Assembly: GCA_020852035.1 (NCBI GenBank)
Contig: JADZBR010000260.1
Coordinates: forward strand, 1-14,001
Direction: 5' to 3'
DNA: 14,001 nucleotides
From: Caulobacteraceae bacterium
GTDB taxonomy: Bacteria > Pseudomonadota > Alphaproteobacteria > Caulobacterales > Caulobacteraceae
The notes beneath the pieces were generated by a model. That model was given only the letters and a program-made list of their open reading frames with translations, was not told the DNA's origin and did no database searches. The translations under genes were made by a program, and so were the position numbers. Below are positions 7,683 to 13,184 of this stretch, one piece after another; positions within the stretch are counted from its first letter, which is position 1; each line of letters opens with the position of its first letter.

Positions 7683-7737
7683 CACGTCCTCGCGCTGGGC
7701 CTCGATTCGCCGCCGGATTCGGACGATCCTTGCGGGC
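7683..7737. promoter_or_regulatory. Divergent senC / regB control region
   Basis: Only 55 bp separate the two start codons, so both promoters must sit here or inside the neighbouring 5' ends. I see no confident -35/-10 pair and no clear RegA box; RegA sites are degenerate. Shared control is inferred from geometry alone. Confidence 0.4.
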
Positions 7738-9132
7738 ATGGCCAAAAGCCCGCTTCCGTCGCGCCTCGCCGGCGCGCCGATCTCGCCCTCGGCGGTGGTC
7801 GATAGGCCGCCGGCGGACGACGCGCAAGTCGAGGCCGCCGCCTTCGATTCGGCCACCATCCGCCGGGGCCGGCTGCGGGTGCGCACCCTGGTGCAGCTGC
7901 GCTGGGCGGTGATCGCCGGCCAGCTGCTCGGGCTGGCCGTGCTCGGCGGTCTGCTCGGCTATCCGGCGCCCTATGCGGTATGCCTGACCATCGTCGCGGC
8001 GGCGGCCTGGCTGAACCTGCTCACCGGCGTCGCGTCGGCCGGCCAGCGGCTGGCCGGCGACTGGGAGGCGGCCGGGCAGCTGGCCTTCGACGTGGTGCAG
8101 GTCGCCGCCCTGATGTTCCTGCTGGGCGGGGTGCTGAATCCCTTCTGCATCATCGCCATCGCGCCGATCACCCTGGCGGCCGCCACCCTGCCGCGCCCGC
8201 CGCTGGCGGCGGTCTGCGCGGTGGCCCTGGCGGCGCTCCTGGCGCTGGCGCTGATCGCCCAGCCGCTGCCGTGGGCGGCCGCGGCCCATCCTGGCCCGAC
8301 GCCTGTCATGCTGGCGGCCGCGGCCCTGGCGGCCGGGACGCTGGCCATCGCCGGATACGCCCGCCAGGCGGCCACCGAGGCCACCCGCATGGAGCTGGCG
8401 CTCAACGTCACCCAGGCGGTGCTGGCCCGCGAGCAGCGGCTCTCGGCGCTGGGCGGTCTGGCGGCCGCCGCCGCGCACGAGCTGGGCACTCCGCTCGCCA
8501 CCATCGCCATCGTCGCCAAGGAACTGGCTCGCAGCGCTCCCACCGAGGCGGTGAAGGAGGACGCCGACCTGCTGATCGCCCAGGCCGCCCGCTGCCGCGA
8601 GATTCTCAAGCGCCTGGCTGACACCCCCGCCGAGGCCACCGACGAGGTGCATGAGCGGATGAGCCTGCTGCAGTTCGTGCACGAGGCCATCGAGCCGTTG
8701 GCCGACACCCCCGGCGTGCGCGTCGAGGCGATCGTCACCGGCGCGGCGGGCGTCGAGGCGCCCGACATCTGGCGGATGCCGGAGGTGCTGCACGCCTTCA
8801 CCTCCTTCATCGAGAACGCGGTGGACTTCGCCCGCTCGGAAATCCTGGTCAGCGCCCGCTTCGACGCCGGCCACGTGACGGTGGAGGTGCGCGACGACGG
8901 GCCGGGCTTTTCGCCCGAGGTGCTGGCCAAGCTCGGCGAGCCCTACGTCACCAGCCGCGCCGGCGTGGAGGGCGGGCGCACCGGCCACGTCGGCATGGGC
9001 CTGGGCTTCTTCATCGCCAAGACCCTGTTGGAACGAACCGGCGCAACGGTGACTTTCCAGAACGGCCGTCCCGCCGGGGCGGTGGTGGCCGCGCGCTGGC
9101 CGCGGGCGAGGATCGAGGCGAAGGCCGCCTGA
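7738..9132 (+). CDS. regB: Redox sensor histidine kinase RegB/PrrB/ActS
   Basis: This 464-residue inner-membrane kinase phosphorylates RegA in response to respiratory redox state. About six hydrophobic segments fill residues 50-215. The quinone-binding motif GGxxNPF is present as GGVLNPF (130-136). The H-box AAHELGTPLATIAI carries His247, and a cysteine lies 39 residues later (Cys286, in AARCREIL), at the spacing of the redox-active Cys265 of Rhodobacter capsulatus RegB (His225). The ATPase domain has the N-box FIENAVDFA, DDGPGFSP and a GMGLGFFIAK G-box. The start at ATG 7738 gives family length and precedes the conserved RVRTLVQLRW; it lacks a strong ribosome binding site. The open frame extends upstream, but only as antisense of senC. 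regA follows after 77 bp. Confidence 0.95.
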   Translation: MAKSPLPSRLAGAPISPSAVVDRPPADDAQVEAAAFDSATIRRGRLRVRTLVQLRWAVIAGQLLGLAVLGGLLGYPAPYAVCLTIVAAAAWLNLLTGVASAGQRLAGDWEAAGQLAFDVVQVAALMFLLGGVLNPFCIIAIAPITLAAATLPRPPLAAVCAVALAALLALALIAQPLPWAAAAHPGPTPVMLAAAALAAGTLAIAGYARQAATEATRMELALNVTQAVLAREQRLSALGGLAAAAAHELGTPLATIAIVAKELARSAPTEAVKEDADLLIAQAARCREILKRLADTPAEATDEVHERMSLLQFVHEAIEPLADTPGVRVEAIVTGAAGVEAPDIWRMPEVLHAFTSFIENAVDFARSEILVSARFDAGHVTVEVRDDGPGFSPEVLAKLGEPYVTSRAGVEGGRTGHVGMGLGFFIAKTLLERTGATVTFQNGRPAGAVVAARWPRARIEAKAA

Positions 9133-9209
9133 TCGGCGCTTGCAAAACCTGGGCGAGCCGCGACAGGATGACGCAACCTGCCCTGAGTCAAAGCAAAAGC
9201 GAGCCCGGC

Positions 9210-9767
9210 ATGACCGACCTCTCCGCCGCCGTCTCGGCCCTCCCGGACAAGAGCCTGCTGGTCATGGACGACGACGCGCCGCTGCGCACGCGCCTGGGCC
9301 GGGCGCTGGAGCAGCGCGGCTTCGAGCCGGTGCTGGTCGGCAGCGTCACCGAGGCCCTGGCGGCGGTGAAATCGGCCCCGCCGGCCTTCGCGGTGCTGGA
9401 CATGCGCCTCGACGACGGCTCGGGCCTGAAGGTGGTGGAGGCGATGCGCGACGCGCGCCCCGACGCCAAGGTCATCATGCTGACCGGCTACGGCAACATC
9501 GCCACCGCCGTGGCCGCCGTGAAGGCCGGAGCGGTCGACTACCTCTCCAAGCCGGCCGACGCCGACGACGTGGCCCGCGCCCTCCTCGCCCGCAAGGACG
9601 AGGCCCCCTCGCCGCCGGAAAACCCGATGAGCGCCGACCGGGTGCGCTGGGAGCACATCCAGCGGGTCTACGAACTCTGCGGCCACAACGTCTCGGAGAC
9701 CGCCCGGCGGCTCAACATGCACCGGCGGACGCTGCAGCGGATCCTGGCCAAGCGCGCCCCGCGCTGA
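9210..9767 (+). CDS. regA: Redox response regulator RegA/PrrA/ActR
   Basis: The protein has 185 residues. The receiver domain has the acidic pocket MDDD (19-22), the phospho-acceptor Asp64 in AVLDMRLDDGSG, the switch Thr in MLTGYGN and the lysine in YLSKPAD. A Pro-rich linker (APSPPENP) leads to a Fis-type helix-turn-helix, VSETARRLNMHRRTLQRIL, the almost invariant DNA-binding end of the RegA family. It controls respiration, carbon and nitrogen pathways with RegB. I chose ATG 9210, giving the usual length of about 184 residues; an in-frame ATG at 9168 would add 14 residues and has CAGG directly before it. It is co-oriented with regB and ends at a long palindrome that probably terminates the transcript. 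Confidence 0.95.
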   Translation: MTDLSAAVSALPDKSLLVMDDDAPLRTRLGRALEQRGFEPVLVGSVTEALAAVKSAPPAFAVLDMRLDDGSGLKVVEAMRDARPDAKVIMLTGYGNIATAVAAVKAGAVDYLSKPADADDVARALLARKDEAPSPPENPMSADRVRWEHIQRVYELCGHNVSETARRLNMHRRTLQRILAKRAPR

Positions 9768-9909
9768 AACCTTCCCCCAGAATGGGGGAAGTGGCCCGAA
9801 GGCGAAGCCGAGGGTCGATGGGGGAGGTCTGGGGGTTGCAAACCACCTCCCCCATCGACCGTCGTCGCTGCGCGACCTCCGGCCACTTCCCCCATTCTGG
9901 GGGAAGGTT
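9768..9909. repeat. Near-perfect 142-bp palindrome D (possible bidirectional terminator)
   Basis: The arms 9768-9837 and 9841-9909 are inverted copies meeting at a tiny centre near TGC (9838-9840). The outer 28 bp (AACCTTCCCCCAGAATGGGG and on) and the inner block GGTCGATGGGGGAGGT are identical, with a short divergent stretch between. Each arm has its own hairpin (CTTCCCCC, loop AGAAT, GGGGGAAG). It begins directly after the regA stop and ends 8 bp before the mmcB stop, between convergent genes. Its sequence family differs from repeat B although its placement is the same. Confidence 0.9.
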
Positions 9910-9917
9910 CACGCGCC

Positions 9918-10379
9918 TCACGTCTGCAGGACGCTCGTCTCCACGCCCAACGCCCGCATCGCCGCCAGCCGGCCGAAGGCGATGGTCAGCGCCTTGCGCC
10001 GGGCCGGCGCCAGCGGCGTCTGCGGCAGGTCGCGGATCACCGCCCCGCCGAAGCCGTCGGCGACGATCAGCCCCGGCTCGTCGGGCAGGGCGTCGCGCGG
10101 GAACTCCGGCGCCACGGCGAAGCCGAACTGGTCGCAGTAGGGCAGGTACTCATGCCACTTCCGGTCCACCCGGAAGTCCTCGAGGCTCGACTTGACCTCG
10201 ACGATGACCAGGTCGCCCTTCTTGCCGAGCGCCATCAGGTCGGCCCGCCGGCCGTTCGGCAGGGTCACCTCCGCCAGCGGCGCATAGCCCAGCGACACTA
10301 AAAGCCGCGCCGCGCCGCGGGTGACGGCCTCGGTGGTCTCCGGCCGCGAGACGGTGACGAGCGTGACGGCGACGTCCAT
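9918..10379 (-). CDS. mmcB: MmcB-family DNA repair protein
   Basis: This 153-residue protein resembles MmcB, an SOS-induced factor needed for mitomycin C resistance in Caulobacter crescentus. It has RRADLMAL (Asp47) and IVEVKSS (Glu61-x-Lys63), the D...ExK arrangement of PD-(D/E)xK nucleases, followed by DFRVDRKWHEYLPYCDQFGFAV, read in parts, a region highly conserved in the family. Nuclease activity is an inference from the motif. The start ATG 10379 precedes the first conserved region. The frame remains open to 10862, but that extension crosses the LexA operator and the opposite gene. The ribosome binding site is weak. A GTTC-N7-GTTC operator lies 12 bp upstream of the start, indicating LexA repression. 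It converges with regA across palindrome D. Confidence 0.9.
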   Translation of the reverse strand: MDVAVTLVTVSRPETTEAVTRGAARLLVSLGYAPLAEVTLPNGRRADLMALGKKGDLVIVEVKSSLEDFRVDRKWHEYLPYCDQFGFAVAPEFPRDALPDEPGLIVADGFGGAVIRDLPQTPLAPARRKALTIAFGRLAAMRALGVETSVLQT

Positions 10380-10390
10380 GCCGGCACTCT

Positions 10391-10405
10391 GTTCCGGCTT
10401 CGTTC
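10391..10405 (-). promoter_or_regulatory. LexA operator (SOS box) of mmcB
   Basis: The 15 bases GTTCCGGCTTCGTTC are an exact match to the alphaproteobacterial SOS box, the direct repeat GTTC-N7-GTTC. It lies 11 bp upstream of the mmcB start and would block its promoter when LexA is bound. The other gene, starting at 10533, is 128 bp away and less likely to be controlled by it. Confidence 0.85.
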
Positions 10406-10432
10406 GCGAGTCAAAGACGCAACGTTTTACTT

Positions 10433-10450
10433 CCCGTACCCATCTACGGG
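10433..10450. repeat. Small inverted repeat in the mmcB / 10533 intergenic region
   Basis: CCCGTA and TACGGG form a perfect six-base-pair inverted repeat around the six-base loop CCCATC. It sits in the 153-bp gap between divergent genes and could be an operator or mark the edge of the lower-GC segment. No known site type is recognised. Confidence 0.35.
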
Positions 10451-10532
10451 CAATCCGCTGGATACCCCAACAGATTGACGTGATCGGCGGGATCGGCCAT
10501 GAGAGTCGCAGGCGGAAGCGCGGGTGATTCTC

Positions 10533-11060
10533 ATGGCCGGAGAGGCGAACGATTTCGAAGCGACAAAGCGAGTGTTTCTCGCTCGCTTCGACGCGCTCGT
10601 CGCCGCCTGGGCGGAGTGCCGCGACGAGATCGAACAGGCCCAAGCCTTTATTGCCGACCAAACCTCCAAGCAAGAGAGCTACCGGGTGGAGGCGGACCAG
10701 CTTCAAACCGCCGCGCTCGCGCTCGGCTTCGACATGTACGAGGCTTCCCGCGAGCGCGATGAGAATGAAGAGCGCGCTGAAACTCTGAAGCAAATGCCTC
10801 AGAGGCAGGCTGCCCCTATCAGCATCAAGAATACCGTTCTGGACGAAGCTCGCGCCGCCCATCCCCGCCCCGTAAGGGCGGCTGAGATACGTGAGAAGCT
10901 ACGCGAGTTAGGGCACGACATCCACGACAAGACCATCGGGATGACTCTCTACAGATGGTCCAAAAAGGGGGCCATCAGACGGGACGGAGTTGACTGGTAC
11001 TACGTGCCTGAAGATCAGCGGTCCCCCGCCGCAGAAGCGGAGGAGGACCTGATCGGATGA
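10533..11060 (+). CDS. Unrecognised protein: N-terminal coiled coil, C-terminal winged-helix-like domain
   Basis: I do not recognise a named family for this 175-residue protein. Residues 5-90 are highly charged and helical, with heptad-like hydrophobics (ATKRVFLARFDALVAAW, then KQESYRVEADQLQTAALAL read in parts), suggesting a coiled coil. A Gln/Met/Pro hinge (KQMPQRQAAP) follows. Residues 100-165 look like a winged helix: NTVLDEARAAHPRPVRAAEI (helix), IREKLRELG, KTIGMTLYRWSKKGAIRRDG (recognition helix and wing), DWYYVPE. The ending resembles HARE/wHTH modules that read DNA, so a DNA-binding or regulatory role is inferred. The start could instead be GTG 10524, nearer a weak GGCGGA (10511-10516). 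Base composition is lower in GC than the flanks, suggesting acquisition. Confidence 0.65.
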   Translation: MAGEANDFEATKRVFLARFDALVAAWAECRDEIEQAQAFIADQTSKQESYRVEADQLQTAALALGFDMYEASRERDENEERAETLKQMPQRQAAPISIKNTVLDEARAAHPRPVRAAEIREKLRELGHDIHDKTIGMTLYRWSKKGAIRRDGVDWYYVPEDQRSPAAEAEEDLIG

Positions 11061-11065
11061 GTTAC

Positions 11066-11138
11066 GGGGACGGCGGCCGGTGCCAGAGGCTCACTTGCAG
11101 GGGTCCTCTCTGGGGTTCGACTCCCCCCGTCTCCACAC
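11066..11138 (+). ncRNA. tRNA/tmRNA-like sequence (T-arm and acceptor stem); possible attachment-site remnant
   Basis: GGGGACGG (11066-11073) can pair with CCGTCTCC (11127-11134), including a G-U pair at position 3, the alanine identity pair of tRNA-Ala and tmRNA. Before the 3' strand lies a canonical T-loop TTCGACT (11116-11122) flanked by GGGG and CCCC. In between, GGC/GCC and AGAGG/CCTCT form two further helices, but there is no normal anticodon arm and the 3' end reads ACAC rather than ACCA. Total length is about 70 bases. It could be the 3' end of a tmRNA copied at an integration site, a decayed tRNA-Ala, or a small tRNA-like RNA. No tmRNA tag reading frame is seen within the next 300 bases. 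Confidence 0.35.
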
Positions 11139-11192
11139 CTTTCCTGTCTGAGGGGCCATGCGTCACGGCCAACCCCTCCGACATCACCCACA

Positions 11193-11207
11193 GGGGCCAA
11201 AGGCCCC
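11193..11207 (+). terminator. Short GC hairpin GGGGCC-AAA-GGCCCC
   Basis: A perfect six-base-pair stem with a three-base loop lies in the gap between the tRNA-like element and the insertion sequence. No T-run follows, so simple intrinsic termination is doubtful. An AGGAG and a tiny reading frame follow at 11211-11242. Confidence 0.35.
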
Positions 11208-11221
11208 GTCAGGAGAACGCC

Positions 11222-11242
11222 ATGTGCTACGCCGTCTCATAG
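11222..11242 (+). other. Six-codon mini-ORF (MCYAVS) with strong ribosome binding site
   Basis: AGGAG (11211-11215) lies six bases before ATG 11222, and the frame closes after six codons with TAG 11240-11242. The upstream hairpin is three bases from the ribosome binding site. It may be a leader peptide, the stub of a gene truncated by rearrangement, or chance. The rest of 11139-11345 shows no gene; it contains a tandem duplication CTTCGGCGCG at 11304-11323. Confidence 0.2.
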
Positions 11243-11353
11243 ACCCCGGGACTACCCCGGCCCCCTCCACAAGGGTTGGGAACCGGCGCGTCGGAGGTCC
11301 ACACTTCGGCGCGCTTCGGCGCGTCTGGATAGTCGGCGCCGATCCCCAAAAAG

Positions 11354-11539
11354 TCAAGAATCCTCGGCGTTTTCGTCGCTCGCCCAGTCTTTAGCTTTCC
11401 GGGTCAACCGATCCATTTCGGCCTCGCCGGCGGTGGGGTTTAGGTCGCCAGCGGCTTCGAGGTCTTCGGCGAGTTCGATGAACCTCCGGGACTGGTCCGG
11501 GTCTTCGACCGGCTGGGGCTTTCGCTTCTTTCCGACCAT
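11354..11539 (-). CDS. Small hypothetical protein coupled to the IS1595 transposase
   Basis: This 61-residue, very acidic and charged protein starts at ATG 11539, which overlaps the transposase stop (TGATG) by one base, so translation is probably coupled. The sequence (MVGKKRKPQPVEDPDQSRRF, then an Ala/Glu-rich helix with AEDLEAAGDL and EAEMDRLTRKAKDW) has no visible catalytic motif. It ends two bases from the CCCAAAAA end motif, so it belongs to the element. Small downstream genes of unknown function occur in some IS1595-type elements; it could be an accessory or passenger protein. Confidence 0.65.
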   Translation of the reverse strand: MVGKKRKPQPVEDPDQSRRFIELAEDLEAAGDLNPTAGEAEMDRLTRKAKDWASDENAEDS

Positions 11540-12462
11540 CACTGACCAATTGCTGCCCACGTCAGGCGCTTGCCGACGACGCCGCGCAACAGGTGATCGG
11601 TGCGGGCGACGTCGTCAATGCCGAGGGCGGCGCGGTGGCTATAGCGGAAGTCGAATTCGGCAAGGTAGCGGTGCATGTGGCGCTTGGAGGCACACTGGTA
11701 GGTGCCGCGAAGGCCGCGCTTCAGAACCGAGAAGAAGCCTTCAACCGAGTTCGTCGTGACCATCGGCGTGCCGTAGCGAACGTACTCTTCCTTGCTGTGA
11801 TTGACCGCGCTGTGGGCGGCGACCTCTTTGCCCGCGCGCTTGTAGAATGAGGCTTCGTCCGTCATCAGGTGCGCTTCGCGGGCGAGGTTTTCGTTCACGA
11901 TCCGAGCGATCAGCGGGGCGCTGATGTAGTCCAGCACCATCGAGCGCGCCCGGCCGCTCTCGCGATCAACCAAGCTGAGGATTTTGATCTTGGCGCCCGC
12001 TCCAGCCTTCGGAAGCGGCTCCGAGGGGTCGCGGCCATGATAGGTTTCATCGACCTCGACCGGACCGCCCTGGGCTCCGAACGGGGCCAGCTCGCCGTCG
12101 CGCATCGCCTCGCGAATTCTCTGCGACAAGAACCACGCGCTCTTCAGCGTGATCCCAAGCGTGCGGTGAAGCTGGTTGGTCGAAATGCCCTTCTTGCTCG
12201 ACGCGAGCAGGAACATCGCCTGAAGCCAAATCCGCATTGGGATGTGGCTGCTTTCGAACACGGTGCCGATCTTGACGGTGAACGGCTTACGGCACTGGTA
12301 GCACTTGTAGGTGCCGATCCGGGTGGACTTGCCCCCCATCTTACCAATCCGATCAACACAGCCGTTGTGAGGGCAGACGGGGCCGTTCGGCCACAGGCGC
12401 GCCTCCACGTAAGCGTAGGCGGCGGCCTCGTTGTGGAAATGCGGCGCAGACAAGATGGACAT
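11539..12462 (-). CDS. IS1595-family transposase
   Basis: The 307-residue protein looks intact. A zinc ribbon at the N-terminus (Cys30, Cys35, Cys54, Cys57; CPHNGC and CYQC) is followed by a helical helix-turn-helix region (GISTNQLHRTLGITLKSAWF, in parts). The DDE catalytic domain has VEVDETYHG (Asp138), LMTDEASFY (Asp202), the family VNHSKEEYV around His222, and TTNSVEGFFSVLKRGLRG containing Glu241. These are hallmarks of DDE_Tnp_IS1595. It cuts and moves the element at its terminal repeats. The ATG at 12462 has AGGG about ten bases upstream. Codon use is less GC-biased than the flanks. Confidence 0.93.
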   Translation of the reverse strand: MSILSAPHFHNEAAAYAYVEARLWPNGPVCPHNGCVDRIGKMGGKSTRIGTYKCYQCRKPFTVKIGTVFESSHIPMRIWLQAMFLLASSKKGISTNQLHRTLGITLKSAWFLSQRIREAMRDGELAPFGAQGGPVEVDETYHGRDPSEPLPKAGAGAKIKILSLVDRESGRARSMVLDYISAPLIARIVNENLAREAHLMTDEASFYKRAGKEVAAHSAVNHSKEEYVRYGTPMVTTNSVEGFFSVLKRGLRGTYQCASKRHMHRYLAEFDFRYSHRAALGIDDVARTDHLLRGVVGKRLTWAAIGQ

Positions 12463-12545
12463 GCTTCAAACCCTTGCTGCGCTTACCTTAGCAGCATTTT
12501 TGGGTACGCCAAGTAATATGATGCCGTCAAAGACTCCGCGGCGCG

Positions 12546-13076
12546 CTACCGCTGCTTCGGAAACACCAGCTTGCCGGTGTCGAAGCCCATCGCCTTGATC
12601 TTCTGGACGATGGCGTTGCGGGTCGCCGCGCTCATGTCCGGCGTGCGCGAGAGCAGCCAGACATAGTTGCCGCCGGGGGTCGCCATCACCGCCCAGTCCA
12701 TCCGGTCGCTGCGGTCGACGATCCAGTATTCCTGGGTCTTCAGGCCGCCGAGGAAGCTCATCTTGAACTTGGCGTTATTAGTGCCGGGGACGATCTGGCC
12801 CTTGGAGGACTAGGTCTTGGCCGGCCCGGTCGGCGAGCCCTGGCGGCAGGTCTGCACCATCGAATAACCGCCCTTGGCGGCGGCCACGAAGCGGTTGGTC
12901 GGCGCCTCGCAGTTCCTCTGCATCGAATTCTGCGTGCGCGCGATCTCGTGCCACTGGCCGGAGAAGAAGCTGGCGGCCACCGGCTTGCTGGGCTGCGGCG
13001 CGGCGGCCAGGGCCGGGGCGGCGAGAAGCGTCGAAAAAGCCGTCAGGGCGGCCAGGCGAAGGCTCGTCTGGGTCAT
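12546..13076 (-). pseudogene. Lipocalin (Blc-type) gene with in-frame amber codon
   Basis: Read through, the frame encodes a 176-residue secreted lipocalin. A signal peptide (residues 1-25, LLAAPALAAAP) is followed by the lipocalin motif SGQWHEIART, then YSMVQTC, KFKMSFLGG, YWIVDR, WAVMATPGGNYVWLLSRTP and a C-terminal helix ending GFDTGKLVFP, all typical of bacterial Blc outer-membrane lipocalins that bind lipids. A single TAG (12810-12812, codon 89) splits it; the frame is identical on both sides and no bases are lost. ATG 13076 has AGGA six bases upstream (13083-13086). The stop would leave a half barrel, so the gene is probably non-functional, unless this is a sequencing error. The stop could derive from a GAG, CAG or TGG codon. 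Confidence 0.88.
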
Positions 13077-13184
13077 GAGCGGTCCTGCTACTGAATGCGA
13101 AACGTCCGCCCGATGATCGGCGGACGCGCCTGAACCTAGCCTGAAAACATAGGCCATTCCGCGGCGATCTTCACGCGGGGGCCG

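Larger units (their letters stand above)
11341..12508 (-). mobile_element. IS1595-family insertion sequence
   Basis: The element carries a DDE transposase (11539-12462) and a coupled small gene (11354-11539). Approximate ends are placed at the inverted matches CCCAAAAA (11345-11352) and TTTTTGGG (12497-12504), which lie just outside the two genes; the extent of about 1.16 kb is normal for the family. The outer bases are only loosely inverted and I see no 8-bp target duplication, so the exact ends are uncertain and the copy may be old or rearranged. It sits about 40 bp beyond the 3' end of the broken lipocalin gene. Confidence 0.75.

Noticed and set aside
7474..7737. N-terminal extension of regB to 7474
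   Set aside because: The added part is antisense to senC and lacks the RegB sequence; the family length is met from ATG 7738.
5677..8988. 1103-codon leftward open frame
   Set aside because: It runs antisense or out of frame through phaZ, senC and regB, all of which have complete family motifs; its own composition is Arg/Gly/Ala/Pro-rich as expected from shadow frames in GC-rich DNA.
10380..10862. N-terminal extension of mmcB to 10862
   Set aside because: It would cross the LexA operator and overlap the divergent gene, and the conserved MmcB sequence begins near ATG 10379.
11061..11345. Complete permuted alphaproteobacterial tmRNA gene
   Set aside because: No downstream coding piece with an AAN-type tag frame or second acceptor strand is present; only a 3'-end-like portion is seen.
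10433..12540. Defence island or toxin-antitoxin pair
   Set aside because: The transposase plus acidic small protein and the winged-helix-like protein do not show toxin, nuclease or antitoxin motifs that I can recognise, and there is no second effector gene.
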